Numbered from the stretch's first letter, positions 25,161 to 34,295 are shown. The stretch is DNA of 43,872 nucleotides from Pirellulales bacterium (GCA_019745975.1 JAIESQ010000168.1:1-43872); one strand, 5' to 3'. Notes: generated by a model from the letters alone, not told the origin. Translations and numbers: made by a program.

Positions 25161-27086
25161 ATGAGCCCCAACTCCGTCTTTCGCAAGAAGAACCTCGAAA
25201 ACCTGCTGGCCGAAATGGCCGGCGAGCACCGCCTGAAGCGCGTGCTAGGCCCCGTCTCGCTGACGGCGCTGGCGATCGGCGCGATCATCGGGGCGGGTAT
25301 CTTCGTGACAACCGGTCGCGTGGCGGCCGAGGACGCCGGCCCCGCGATCGTGCTCTCCTACACAGTCGCCGCGATCGGTTGCGCTTTGGCGGCGCTGTGC
25401 TATGCCGAGTTCGCGGCAATGGCCCCCGTGGCGGGGAGCGCCTACACCTACGCTTACACCACGCTCGGCGAGATCTTCGCCTGGATCATCGGCTGGGACT
25501 TGATCCTCGAATACGCGATGTCCTGCGCGACGGTCGCCTCGGCCTGGCCGAATTACCTCAACGAACTGCTGGGGTCGCTGGGGTTGCCGACAATTCCCGG
25601 GGCCTGGTGCACCGACCCGTTTACTTATGTTCCTGGCACGGAAACCAGGGGAATCATGAATCTCCCTGGTGCGCTGATCCTGTTTGTGATCACCGCGCTG
25701 TTGGTGCTGGGCATTCGCGAGAGCGCTCGCGCCAATGCGGTCTTGGTGCTCATCAAACTCGGCGTGGTAGTGTTCGTGATTGCCTTGGGTATCAGTTATG
25801 TCAGTCGCGATAACTGGCTCGGTGTGCCGGTGAGCGAGCGTGTGTTGCCCGAGGCGAGTGTCGTCCCTGATGTGGTACGCGACGAACTGGCTCGGCTTCA
25901 TCCCGAATTGAAGCAGGATCCGGCCGCATTTGCCGAACGGGCGAGTCAAGTCGGGCGCGAGCTGCGCGCCGCCCATCGCTTGGAATCGGCCCGCGCCGAG
26001 ATTGCCGGGCGACAGGAGCAAGGGACGGTCTCCCAGGAGGAGGCCCAGAAGTTACTCGCCGCCGCCGAGCAGCGCGCGGCGCCCGATCTGCCCCAGACCG
26101 ACGCCGATCGCCAGATGGTCGACGACTTGCTCCCCCCGTTGCGCGAGCGTGGCAAGAGCGCCGCGCGCCGGAAGTGGGGTTTGTTGGGTGTCCTGGGGCT
26201 CGATCGCTGGTTGGCTCCGCTGGACGATGCGACCCGCAGCCCGTTCTTTCCCTACGGCTTGTCGGGCATCATGGTCGGCGCGTCGATCGTGTTTTTCGCT
26301 TACATCGGCTTCGACTCGATCTCGACCAACGCCGAAGAAGCTATCAACCCGCAGCGCGACCTGCCACTGGGCATCATCGTCTCGCTGGTGGTCTGCACGG
26401 TGCTCTACATCGGCGTGGCCGCGGTCATTACGGGAATGGTCCCCTATCCCGACATCGACATCAAAGCGGCCGTGGCGGTCGCGTTCTCGCAAAAGGCGGA
26501 GCACGCGGATAGCTCGGCGTTGCGCTGGGCGGCCGGGTTGATTGCGGCGGGGGGCGTGGCCGGCATGACGAGCGTGCTGTTGGTCACGTTCTTGAGTCAG
26601 GCGCGCGTCTTTTTGGCGATGGCCCGCGACGGCTTGATGCCGCCGATCTTCAAGCACGTTCACCCCAAATACGGCACGCCACACCTGGCGACGATGCTGA
26701 CCGGCGCGGTGATTACCGTGGTCGCCGCGGTCAGTCCGATTCATTTGCTGACCGAGATGGTCAACATCGGCACCTTGATGGCGTTCGTGATGGTCGCGGC
26801 CGCTGTGCTGGTGCTGCGCTGGACTCGGCCGGACGCCGAGCGGCCGTTCCGCTGTCCTGCGGTGTTCGTAGTCGCCCCGGTAGGGATCGCCGTCAATCTG
26901 CTGATGATGCTTTTTCTGCCAGGGGATACTTGGCTACGGCTGGTGATCTGGCTGGCGATTGGGCTGGCGATCTACTTCTTGTACGGCTATTGGCACAGCC
27001 ACCTGGGGCGCGAGCTGGTGCGCGAATTGGCCGAGCACGGGCTGTCGCCGACCGACGCCCCGCTGCCGAAGCCGAAGCAAGACTAG
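25161..27086 (+). CDS. APC family (cationic-type) amino acid permease with soluble insertion
   Basis: A 641-residue permease of the APC superfamily, close to the cationic amino acid transporter group. GAIIGAGIFVTTG in helix 1 is the classic substrate-binding segment. IFFAYIGFDSIS- and STNAEEAINPQRDLPLGI-type blocks (here VFFAYIGFDSISTNAEEA) mark helix 6 and the loop after it. About twelve to fourteen helices are expected. Between helices, residues about 221-360 form a charged, Ala/Glu/Arg-rich and probably helical insertion; relatives have only about 15-20 residues there. GGAG before ATG 25161 supports this start; the frame is open upstream to 25101 but the added residues are not membrane-like. 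It follows hppA by 130 bases on the same strand. Confidence 0.93.
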   Translation: MSPNSVFRKKNLENLLAEMAGEHRLKRVLGPVSLTALAIGAIIGAGIFVTTGRVAAEDAGPAIVLSYTVAAIGCALAALCYAEFAAMAPVAGSAYTYAYTTLGEIFAWIIGWDLILEYAMSCATVASAWPNYLNELLGSLGLPTIPGAWCTDPFTYVPGTETRGIMNLPGALILFVITALLVLGIRESARANAVLVLIKLGVVVFVIALGISYVSRDNWLGVPVSERVLPEASVVPDVVRDELARLHPELKQDPAAFAERASQVGRELRAAHRLESARAEIAGRQEQGTVSQEEAQKLLAAAEQRAAPDLPQTDADRQMVDDLLPPLRERGKSAARRKWGLLGVLGLDRWLAPLDDATRSPFFPYGLSGIMVGASIVFFAYIGFDSISTNAEEAINPQRDLPLGIIVSLVVCTVLYIGVAAVITGMVPYPDIDIKAAVAVAFSQKAEHADSSALRWAAGLIAAGGVAGMTSVLLVTFLSQARVFLAMARDGLMPPIFKHVHPKYGTPHLATMLTGAVITVVAAVSPIHLLTEMVNIGTLMAFVMVAAAVLVLRWTRPDAERPFRCPAVFVVAPVGIAVNLLMMLFLPGDTWLRLVIWLAIGLAIYFLYGYWHSHLGRELVRELAEHGLSPTDAPLPKPKQD

Positions 27087-27139
27087 TTGTCCCGGCACCG
27101 AGCTTTGCCGCTTCATGTGTCGTTATCGCGCGTGCGAAC

Positions 27140-27895
27140 ATGCCGGTTACCGAGCCACCGAAATTCTTCTACGCGGTCGAGCCGCGGGCGTTTACCGCCG
27201 ATCGCACGTATCGCGTTTACGTGAGCGAGCAGCAATTGGCGGGTGCCTGGATCGCTGGCCAGGTGCGCGATGCAGACTCGGTTCGACGCGTGTTGGGCCA
27301 ATATGGCTGGCTGGCCGGATTCTTCGAGACGTTCGTCGCTCGCAAGCTCGGCGCGCGTCGAGCGCGCGAGACCTTCTATGACAGCGTCGACCCCTTTGAG
27401 GCGGGCTTTCTCGCGCAGGACGCGAAGAATTTTCTCGTTCAGCGCAGCGATGTGCACCGAATGCGATTTCGCTTCAAAGCGACGGTCCAGATGCCGCTCG
27501 ATGTCGGCGTCGTCGAATATCGATTGCTTGATGGTCACAAGCGGAAACTGATTCTCGCGGGTAACCACGATCCGCAACACGTCGTGGAATCGCTACGCCT
27601 GTTCTTCCCCGCGATGGAAATATCGGGTGGAGCTAAGTTTCATTCCAAGGAAGAACGCGAGACACCGGAATTCAAACGCCGCGGATTGGTCCTGGTGGGC
27701 AACCTGATGTGGGTAATTGCCCTAGTCCTGGGCGCGGGCTATCTCGCGTTTCCCGGCGAGCCTGTTCTCGCGCTCGCACCGATTTTCTGTGCCGTGCTCA
27801 GCGCCGCGGCGTTTTTTCAGGCCTGGCGATTACGGTCGGCGATTGCGGAGCGCGAGGCATCGCCCGACGATTCACCTTCGAATCGCTGTTTTTGA
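27140..27895 (+). CDS. Unknown protein with two C-terminal membrane helices
   Basis: A 251-residue protein I cannot assign to a family. Residues 1-180 are soluble with mixed alpha/beta character (FFYAVEPRAFTADRTYRVYV, then RFRFKATVQMP and VEYRLLDGHKRKLIL). Two hydrophobic helices follow at about 185-205 and 210-230, with a short charged tail, so the main domain is probably cytoplasmic and tail-anchored by a hairpin. The frame is open upstream into the permease gene, but ATG 27140 begins a sensible protein and the upstream residues look like out-of-frame sequence. It follows the permease by about 50 bases and may be in the same transcript. Confidence 0.8.
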   Translation: MPVTEPPKFFYAVEPRAFTADRTYRVYVSEQQLAGAWIAGQVRDADSVRRVLGQYGWLAGFFETFVARKLGARRARETFYDSVDPFEAGFLAQDAKNFLVQRSDVHRMRFRFKATVQMPLDVGVVEYRLLDGHKRKLILAGNHDPQHVVESLRLFFPAMEISGGAKFHSKEERETPEFKRRGLVLVGNLMWVIALVLGAGYLAFPGEPVLALAPIFCAVLSAAAFFQAWRLRSAIAEREASPDDSPSNRCF

Positions 27896-27930
27896 GCCTC
27901 CATCAAGAAAGCGATTCGGTGGGATTGATC

Positions 27931-28374
27931 TCAGGCCGGTGCAATCAGCTCGTCGCTCGGCTCGTCGCCGGCCACGATGTAGGCTTCGGCCACTTCGGGC
28001 GGAATCCGCACCACGCCGCCGTTGGCGAAGTTCACAAACGCCCACTCGGTCGCGGCCGTGGCCAGCACCGCGCCGTCGCGAGGGCGGAGCATCCGGTAGC
28101 GACGTAGCGACGAAGCGCGGCGGGTGTCGGCCACCCAGGTGCGGACGAGCACCTCTTCGTGGACGAAGGCGGGGCGCAGGTACTTGATCTCGTGGCTGCG
28201 CACGATCCAGCCGGCGCCTAGCGACTCATAGCGCTCGGCCGGCCAGCCTTGTGCGGCCGAATGGGCCAGCGCCGCGCGAATCATCCACTCGAGGTAGACC
28301 AGGTTGTTGGCGTGCCCCAACTGGTCGATTTCAGCCGGCGTGACGGTCAACGGATAATGAAAAACGGCAGGCAT
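27931..28374 (-). CDS. 4HBT hotdog-fold acyl-CoA thioesterase (YbgC/FadM-like)
   Basis: A 147-residue single hotdog domain of the 4-hydroxybenzoyl-CoA thioesterase class. The active-site motif DQLGHANNLVYLEWM has the catalytic Asp17 and the conserved GH.NN. YLRPAF and RRYRML-type blocks fit the second half of the fold. Such enzymes release fatty acids or related acyl groups from CoA in the cytoplasm. Length is typical. It converges with the unknown 251-residue gene. No strong Shine-Dalgarno is seen before ATG 28374. Confidence 0.9.
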   Translation of the reverse strand: MPAVFHYPLTVTPAEIDQLGHANNLVYLEWMIRAALAHSAAQGWPAERYESLGAGWIVRSHEIKYLRPAFVHEEVLVRTWVADTRRASSLRRYRMLRPRDGAVLATAATEWAFVNFANGGVVRIPPEVAEAYIVAGDEPSDELIAPA

Positions 28375-28560
28375 CGTCGGCGACTCGGAGCTTGGTCAAG
28401 AATGACGTCCTGCAGCCAATTCTGGTCGCAGTTGGCTGCTGGCGAAAGATGAGAATCGATGGCTGCTTTCCCGGCCGAAGCACGCCGCTTACACTGGAGG
28501 CTTTCGTCCACCTGCGATTCGACCGCAAAGACTTCTGCCCCAGCCCACGGAATCGGCTTG

Positions 28561-28800
28561 ATGAAACCACTCCGCAAACGGTTACTGCGTGGCGTGCTGG
28601 GCGTGGGAATCGCCCTGGCAACGATTGGAGGCGCGCCGGCACTCGGGCAAGAGGCGGCGGCACCGGCCGCGCCACCGAGCAGGAAGAGTTACGTCTATCA
28701 GTACTTTCTAGTCGGGTTGTGCGTCGCGCTGGGAATGGCGTTGCTGTGCAAGCCGGCCAATCGCGACACGCACATCGAAAAGCACTCGGACCACGTCTAG
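28561..28800 (+). CDS. Small membrane protein of unknown function
   Basis: A 79-residue protein with a signal-like N-terminus (KPLRKRLLRGVLGVGIALATIG, cleavage near ALGQ), a short Ala/Pro linker, then a single membrane helix (YFLVGLCVALGMALLC) and a charged tail. Small proteins of this layout, signal peptide plus one helix, are frequent in planctomycetes. ATG 28561 has GGAA about nine bases upstream. It is convergent with the aminotransferase gene and stands alone on its strand. Confidence 0.7.
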   Translation: MKPLRKRLLRGVLGVGIALATIGGAPALGQEAAAPAAPPSRKSYVYQYFLVGLCVALGMALLCKPANRDTHIEKHSDHV

Positions 28801-28820
28801 CCGGCTCGTATCAACTCAGG

Positions 28821-30068
28821 CTATCTGCCGTGCTCTTCTGAACTGGCCGAGCGCTGCGTGCGATCGAGAAACTTCGGCCGCTTAAGGCCGTGAGTGGTCG
28901 CGGCCTTCGCGCCGTAAAACGTCCCGATCGCCTCGACGACCTGCTCCTGCTCGTCAGCGGTCAATTCCGGAAAGATTGGCAAAGCCAACGTCTCCTTGGC
29001 GGCGCGCTCCGTTTCCGGCAGCATGCCGGCTTTGTAGCCCAGCGAACTGAAGCAGGGCTGCAGATGCAGCGGCAGCGGGTAGTAGATTTCTGTGCCGATG
29101 CGGTTGGCTTCGAGATGTGTCCGCAGGGCGTCGCGTTTTCCCTCGGCCACGCGAACGACGTACTGGTTCCAAACGTGCCGGCGTTGCGGCGCGACTTGTG
29201 GCAGTTCGAGGTAACACTCGAGGCCGCGATCTCGCATCAACCGTGCATAGCGGTGGGCGTTGATGTCGCGGTCGTTCGTCCAACGTTCGAGGTGCGGCAG
29301 TTTGACATTGAGCACCGCAGCCTGCAGCGAGTCGAGCCGGCTGTTGATGCCCACGACGTGGTGATAGTAGCGGGGTTCCATGCCATGGCCGCGCAGCAGT
29401 CGCAGCCGGGCCGCGAGCAGGGCATCGTTGGTGGTCAGCAGACCGCCGTCGCCGAAGCCACCCAGATTCTTCGTGGGATAGAAGCTGAAACAGCCGATGT
29501 CGCCCCAGCTCCCGGCGGGACGGTCGGCATACTGGGCACCAATGGCTTGGGCCGCATCCTCGATCAGCGCGAGTGAATGGCGCCGAGCCAGCTCGACGAG
29601 CGGTTCCATGTCGGCGCATTGCCCATAAAGGTGCACGGGGATGATCGCCTTCGTGGCCGATGTGACGAGCGACGCCGCGTGTCGCGGACAGAGGTTGTAG
29701 GTGAGCGGTTCGATGTCGACGAAGACGGGCTTGGCGCCGAGGCGCCAGATGGCGGAGGCCGTGGCAAAGAACGTATAGCTGGGCAGCAGTACCTCGTCCC
29801 CAGGCCCGACTTCAATGGCCATTAGCGCCAAGAGCAGGGCATCGCTCCCCGACGCACAGCCCACCGCGTGCTGCACGTGGCACACGCTGGCCAAATTGTC
29901 TTCGAGCTCGCGGCAGTCGGGTCCGAAGATGAACCGCCCCGATTGGCAAACCCGATCGAGCGCTTGGGCAATCTCATTGTGCAGGGCAGCGGTCTGGCGG
30001 CGCATGTCGAACAAAGGAACGCCAGGCGCGGGGCCGGAAGCTGAACCTTCTGAGCGGGTTACAGTCAT
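28821..30068 (-). CDS. DegT/DnrJ/EryC1/StrS PLP-dependent sugar aminotransferase
   Basis: A 415-residue aminotransferase that makes amino sugars, typically converting a nucleotide-linked keto sugar. Visible active-site parts: CASGSDAL (Ser74, Asp75), IEDAAQ with Asp171 binding the pyridine nitrogen, and SFYPTKNLGGFGDGG with Lys200 forming the internal aldimine. YTFFATASAIWRLGAKPVFVD is the usual family block. The N-terminal 18 residues and the C-terminal RTQRSASSEEHGR tail are extra. It lies 169 bases downstream of the SNF2 gene on the same strand. It probably supplies an amino-sugar precursor for surface glycans, but its partners (dehydratase, transferases) are not adjacent. Confidence 0.93.
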   Translation of the reverse strand: MTVTRSEGSASGPAPGVPLFDMRRQTAALHNEIAQALDRVCQSGRFIFGPDCRELEDNLASVCHVQHAVGCASGSDALLLALMAIEVGPGDEVLLPSYTFFATASAIWRLGAKPVFVDIEPLTYNLCPRHAASLVTSATKAIIPVHLYGQCADMEPLVELARRHSLALIEDAAQAIGAQYADRPAGSWGDIGCFSFYPTKNLGGFGDGGLLTTNDALLAARLRLLRGHGMEPRYYHHVVGINSRLDSLQAAVLNVKLPHLERWTNDRDINAHRYARLMRDRGLECYLELPQVAPQRRHVWNQYVVRVAEGKRDALRTHLEANRIGTEIYYPLPLHLQPCFSSLGYKAGMLPETERAAKETLALPIFPELTADEQEQVVEAIGTFYGAKAATTHGLKRPKFLDRTQRSASSEEHGR

Positions 30069-30237
30069 GAACCACTCCGTTGATTCTCGAGCGACTGGGT
30101 GCCACTTTCGGGATTGAAGGTCGGCGAACAGTAGGAGTTTTCGGCAATGGGGTCAAGGTCGGCGCGGAAAGTTGCACAGACGGGGCAAGTTGTTGGTATC
30201 TCGAGCGGACCACCTCGCGGGCGATACTTTGGATACG

Positions 30238-32094
30238 TCAAGCGGCTTGTGTGCCCGCACTGCCAGTCGGGCAGCGGAGACGAAACAGCCCGAAGATCTC
30301 CTCGCGCGACAGCCCGAGATCGAGCGGGGCACTCGCTTCGGCCCCCGAAAGGACCATGTCGAAGATCGAGCGCTTCTCTTCGAGGACGCGGTTGATGCGT
30401 TCCTCGATCGTGCCGACGGCGAGAAAGCGGGTGACCGTCACCGCGGCTTTGGCCCCGATCCGATGCGCGCGGTTGATCGCTTGATCTTCGACCGCGGGGT
30501 TCCACCAGCGATCGAACAAGAAGACGTAGCTGGCGAACTGAAGGTTCAAGCCGACGCCGCCGGCGCCGTAGCTCAACAACAGCAAGTGTGCTTGGTGGTC
30601 CTCTCGAAAGCGCTGCAACACGTTTTCACGCTGCGCCGCTGAAACGCGGCCGTGAAACACGAGTGGCGCGTAGCGTGCCAACCGAGACCGCAGCTCTTCG
30701 AGCGAGGTGACATACTGGCTGAAGACGATCGCCTTTTGTCCGCTGGCAACGATTTCCTCGAGATCGGCCTCGAGGTATTCAAGCTTGACGCTGTCGCCGC
30801 TGAGCGGATCGAAGTTGCAGATCTGCTTGAGCCGCAGGATCAATTCAAAGACGTGCTGAATTGTTGCCGCCTCGCCCAGGCTCGTCAGTCGTATGACACC
30901 TTCTTCTTCGGCCAGCCGATAGCTTTCGCGTTGAGCGGGGGTCAGCTCGAGCGCCACATCGCGCACGAGGCGCGGCGGCAGATCAGCCAGCACCTTCTCC
31001 TTGGTACGACGCAAGATGTAGTCGCCCGCGAGCCGCCCCATGCGACCGGGTTTCATGTCGCTCGACAGATACCCGGGGGAGAGGAATTCGAAAATGCCGA
31101 CCAGGTCGTCGGCTCGGTTTTCAATTGGCGTACCGGTTAACGCCCAACTCCGTCGCCGCGGGAGGGCGCGCACGAGTTCGGCTGTGGCGCTGGCGCGATT
31201 CTTGATGCGCTGCGATTCGTCGAGCAGCACGAGATCGAAGTGCAGGCCCGGCTCGGCCAACAATTCGCGGTCGCGCAACAGCAGTTCGTAGTTGGCGATC
31301 TTGATCGGGCAATCGGGCAAGCGCCATTGCCACTGGCGGCGCGGCTGATCCCCTTCAATCACCAGGCTGGGGATCTCGGGCGCCCAATGCCCCAACTCGC
31401 GCTGCCAGTTGGTGACCAGTGGTTTCGGGCAAACGACGAGCACGGTGCCGATTTCGCCGGCGCGCAGCAGCAGCCGCAGCGCGACGATCGCCTGCATCGT
31501 TTTGCCAAGCCCCATTTCGTCGGCCAAGATCGCCGCCATTCGCGGATAAAGAAAAGCGATTCCCTCGTACTGATAGGGAAACGGCTGCTGGGGCAACTCG
31601 ATCGCCTGCCCCGCCATCCAAGCTTCCAAAGGAGGCTGAAGCAGATAGTACAAGCGGTCTTCGAGTTTGACGACGTCGCCCGGCGGCGCGATGCGATGCC
31701 GCGCAACGTGCCTGGCCGGGCGTTGCGGCTGAGCCGAGCGGTCAATCGTTGGTCGGCGCAGCGTTGCTTCGTCGGCGCGAGGCGCGAAACTATCGATTCC
31801 AGGGGCGAATCGCGCGCTAAAGATCTTGATGCTCGCGGCGGTTTGTTCCTGGCCCCGCCGCCAACTGGCAAGAGAGAGCGAGACAACGTCGGGCAGCTTC
31901 GCCAGGATGCGCCGCGACATCACGGTTTGCGCGTCGGGGGATAGCGCGGCCGCCCCCAAATCGGAACCGTTCATCGAACGTAGGAAGCAACCGGCCCCGG
32001 CAGGTTCAAGGCAAGTCATCGATGCGATCGGGAGGGCGTGCGTGCCGGACCAACTCCAGCCAATGGTTGGCAGTGAAGGAGAGCGACCCTTCAT
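30238..32094 (-). CDS. SNF2-family DEAD/DEAH-like helicase/ATPase
   Basis: A 618-residue SWI2/SNF2 ATPase. ADEMGLGKTM (Lys198) is motif I, LDESQRIKN (292-300) motif II, TGTPIENRADDLVGIFEFL motif III and beyond; the C-terminal RecA-like domain shows VFSQYVTSLEEL, LLLSYGAGGVGLNLQFA and FDRWWNPAVEDQAINRAHR with the arginine finger. Such proteins translocate on DNA and remodel DNA-protein complexes. The first 140 residues are a poorly conserved lead-in. Its ATG overlaps the stop of the upstream 198-residue gene in ATGA, so the two are translationally coupled. In-frame codons before residue 26 are ordinary; a later internal start at residue 26 or 41 is possible. Confidence 0.93.
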   Translation of the reverse strand: MKGRSPSLPTIGWSWSGTHALPIASMTCLEPAGAGCFLRSMNGSDLGAAALSPDAQTVMSRRILAKLPDVVSLSLASWRRGQEQTAASIKIFSARFAPGIDSFAPRADEATLRRPTIDRSAQPQRPARHVARHRIAPPGDVVKLEDRLYYLLQPPLEAWMAGQAIELPQQPFPYQYEGIAFLYPRMAAILADEMGLGKTMQAIVALRLLLRAGEIGTVLVVCPKPLVTNWQRELGHWAPEIPSLVIEGDQPRRQWQWRLPDCPIKIANYELLLRDRELLAEPGLHFDLVLLDESQRIKNRASATAELVRALPRRRSWALTGTPIENRADDLVGIFEFLSPGYLSSDMKPGRMGRLAGDYILRRTKEKVLADLPPRLVRDVALELTPAQRESYRLAEEEGVIRLTSLGEAATIQHVFELILRLKQICNFDPLSGDSVKLEYLEADLEEIVASGQKAIVFSQYVTSLEELRSRLARYAPLVFHGRVSAAQRENVLQRFREDHQAHLLLLSYGAGGVGLNLQFASYVFLFDRWWNPAVEDQAINRAHRIGAKAAVTVTRFLAVGTIEERINRVLEEKRSIFDMVLSGAEASAPLDLGLSREEIFGLFRLRCPTGSAGTQAA

Positions 32095-32687
32095 CGGGCA
32101 GCTCGTTGAGCCTCTTCGATCGCATCGCGGATGCGGCCGAACGGCTCGGTCAAATCGAAGCCGTCGACGACGGCGGCAAGTTGAGTGGCGACCGTCTCGG
32201 CATCGGTCACGCGCGAATAGCGAACGGCCAGGCGATTGCCTCCGATCTTCAGTGTGCGCAAGCCAGGCTGGCGAGGCACGGTCAGGCGTTGGCGACCGCT
32301 GGGGGCCGGCGGGGTGGCTGCATTGCCGGGGCTCGACGAGTCAGCGTTCGGTTCCACGCGGTCGCCGAGCACGAGCACTACCGGCATCGGCACGTAATCG
32401 CCAAGCTCGAGCACCGGCTCGCAATCGGTGCAAATCGCTATCGTCGCTGTTGTCGATTTCGAAACGAGTGCCCGCCCGATCTGTTCGCCATACAAGTAAG
32501 GCTTGAGAGTCGGGCCGTAGAGAATCTCTTGAGCACGGTTCGGCTTGAGCGGCGCCGTGCAATGAAACTCGATCGGCCGCCCCGCCGTGTTCAGGACGAG
32601 ATACCCGCCGAACAGTCCATGCTGCGGGTGTTCGACGACGGTGAGGAATCCAATGGCGGTGCACGTCTCCCCCAACGCAACGCCCAT
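32091..32687 (-). CDS. Unknown protein coupled to the SNF2 helicase
   Basis: A 198-residue protein I do not recognise. Residues 1-105 seem beta-rich (GFLTVVEHPQHGLFGGYLVL, then CTAPLKPNRAQEILYGP); a Pro/Ser/Ala-rich linker (108-130) leads to a second segment (RQPGLRTLKIGGNRLAVRY then LTEPFGRIRDAIEEAQRA). No signal peptide or membrane helix is present. AAAGGA eight bases before ATG 32687 supports the start. Its stop overlaps the SNF2 start (ATGA), implying matched production and perhaps a physical partner or substrate-recognition subunit for the helicase (inference). Confidence 0.82.
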   Translation of the reverse strand: MGVALGETCTAIGFLTVVEHPQHGLFGGYLVLNTAGRPIEFHCTAPLKPNRAQEILYGPTLKPYLYGEQIGRALVSKSTTATIAICTDCEPVLELGDYVPMPVVLVLGDRVEPNADSSSPGNAATPPAPSGRQRLTVPRQPGLRTLKIGGNRLAVRYSRVTDAETVATQLAAVVDGFDLTEPFGRIRDAIEEAQRAAR

Positions 32688-32969
32688 TCCTCACATCCTT
32701 TGAGACGTTCCTGACAAACGCCGACCACGCGCTGGCGCGCGGGTTTTCCACCATCGCGGTCCGAAATTCGCGGAGCACTTGGCAAACCGGGTTGCGCCGG
32801 TTGTATGCATCGGGCCGGATCGAGGAGCAACTTTAGAGTTGCCCGGACTGGAAACCATAACATCTTTCCAGGCAACAAGTTCGGCCTGAGCCATCGGGGT
32901 AATCCAAATACACCGGTTGGGCCGAATCGATCGCCGATTTGTCCTGAAATCGCCCAGATTGACTGATAC

Positions 32970-34277
32970 ATGAGCGAGTTAACGTCGCACGAATTGCCGA
33001 TTCAGAAACAAGAGCGGCGGCTTCGGCCTTCAAGTCCCGCGGTCGTCTTTCCCGCCGACAGACGCTCTGACCGCCACGCGGAAACTGCTCCGATGTTGAC
33101 CACGAGCGCTCGGCCCGCGAGCTTCTCGATTGCGCAAGCGCGCGAATTAGTCCGCGATCTCTTCGTCCCCAAACCTTGGCTCTACTGGACCGACTTCTTG
33201 ACGTCGATTGCAGTCGGTGTAAGCGCTTTCGTCGTGATGCGATTTGTAATGCGCGGGTTAGTGGTGGTTCCCGCGGCGCCGCTGGTCGCCACGATCCTGT
33301 TTGCGATCGCGACGTGCGCCTTTTATCGTGCGTCGCTCTTCACGCACGAACTGACGCATCTGAAGCAGGGCTCATTTCGTGGCTTTCGCTTGGCGTGGAA
33401 CGTGTTGTTCGGCGTGCCGTTTTTGATGCCGTCGTTCTTGTACCACACGCACGTCGATCATCACGCTCGAAGGCAATACGGTACCGAGCACGACGGCGAG
33501 TATCTCCCGCTGGCCAACGGCCCGCCGTGGCACATCGTGTTCTATTTGGCGCAAGCGTTCGTGCTTCCGGCGATCGCCATCGGGCGGTTCCTGGTGCTGG
33601 CGCCGTTGGGGTGGTTGATACCACCGTTTCGTCACTGGATCGCGCGGCATGCTTCGAGCATGGTGATCGACGTGCGGTATGTTCGACCGTTGCCGACGCG
33701 CCAGGAGGTTCGCATTTGGCGAGTGCAAGAGGTGGGCTGCTGGCTGTCGGTCACGTCGCTGACGGCGAGCCTGGCGATGGGATGGTTACCTCTGGGATTT
33801 GGCCTGTGGGCTTATGCGATTGCGTCGGCGGTGCTAACGCTCAACGCCATTCGTACGCTGGGCGCTCATCGTTACCGCAGCACCGGCGAGACCATGTCGT
33901 TTGTCGAGCAATTGCTCGACTCGGTGAACTATCCGCGGTGGCCACTGCTGTCGAGCCTGTGGGCGCCGCTGGGACTGCGTTTCCATGCCTTGCATCATTT
34001 GTTTCCCTCGATGCCTTACCATGCGTTGGCCGAGGCCCACCGTCGCTTGATGGCCGGCTTGCCTGCCGACAGCCCTTACCGGCAGACCGAGAGCGACAGC
34101 CTGTGGTCGACGATTGCCCAGCTCTGGCGCGAGGCGCGTGAGTCGAGCCGTCGCGAGGTGGCTGCCGACCTACCTCCGGAAAGTTCGCCGGTTCCGACTG
34201 GCGGGAAACCGCGACCGATTCGTAAGGCGTCGGCCTGGGATCGCCGTGAATCACTGGTTGAAGCAGGCGCGCACTAG
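32970..34277 (+). CDS. Membrane fatty-acid desaturase/hydroxylase family protein
   Basis: A 435-residue di-iron membrane oxidase. Histidine boxes: HELTH (126-130), HTHVDHH (159-165) and HALHH (339-343), with GAHRYRS (300) as an extra conserved His. Four or so membrane helices lie between them. This pattern fits fatty-acid desaturases and related lipid or carotenoid hydroxylases; the substrate cannot be told. The first 41 residues are charged and unlike a membrane lead-in, and ATG 33093, preceded by GGAAA, is a good alternative start. It is divergent from the SNF2 pair and convergent with the M50 gene, standing alone. Confidence 0.86.
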   Translation: MSELTSHELPIQKQERRLRPSSPAVVFPADRRSDRHAETAPMLTTSARPASFSIAQARELVRDLFVPKPWLYWTDFLTSIAVGVSAFVVMRFVMRGLVVVPAAPLVATILFAIATCAFYRASLFTHELTHLKQGSFRGFRLAWNVLFGVPFLMPSFLYHTHVDHHARRQYGTEHDGEYLPLANGPPWHIVFYLAQAFVLPAIAIGRFLVLAPLGWLIPPFRHWIARHASSMVIDVRYVRPLPTRQEVRIWRVQEVGCWLSVTSLTASLAMGWLPLGFGLWAYAIASAVLTLNAIRTLGAHRYRSTGETMSFVEQLLDSVNYPRWPLLSSLWAPLGLRFHALHHLFPSMPYHALAEAHRRLMAGLPADSPYRQTESDSLWSTIAQLWREARESSRREVAADLPPESSPVPTGGKPRPIRKASAWDRRESLVEAGAH

Positions 34278-34295
34278 GGGCGGCTCTACGTCGGC

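Noticed and set aside
26930-27139. N-terminal extension of the 251-residue unknown protein into the permease gene
   Set aside because: The added 70 residues are a shifted reading of the permease sequence, Ala/Arg/Gly-rich, and a sensible start exists at ATG 27140.
31190-31222. DESQ instead of DEAH in the SNF2 Walker B motif taken as a defect
   Set aside because: The acidic pair is intact and DE.Q variants are normal in the SNF2 family.
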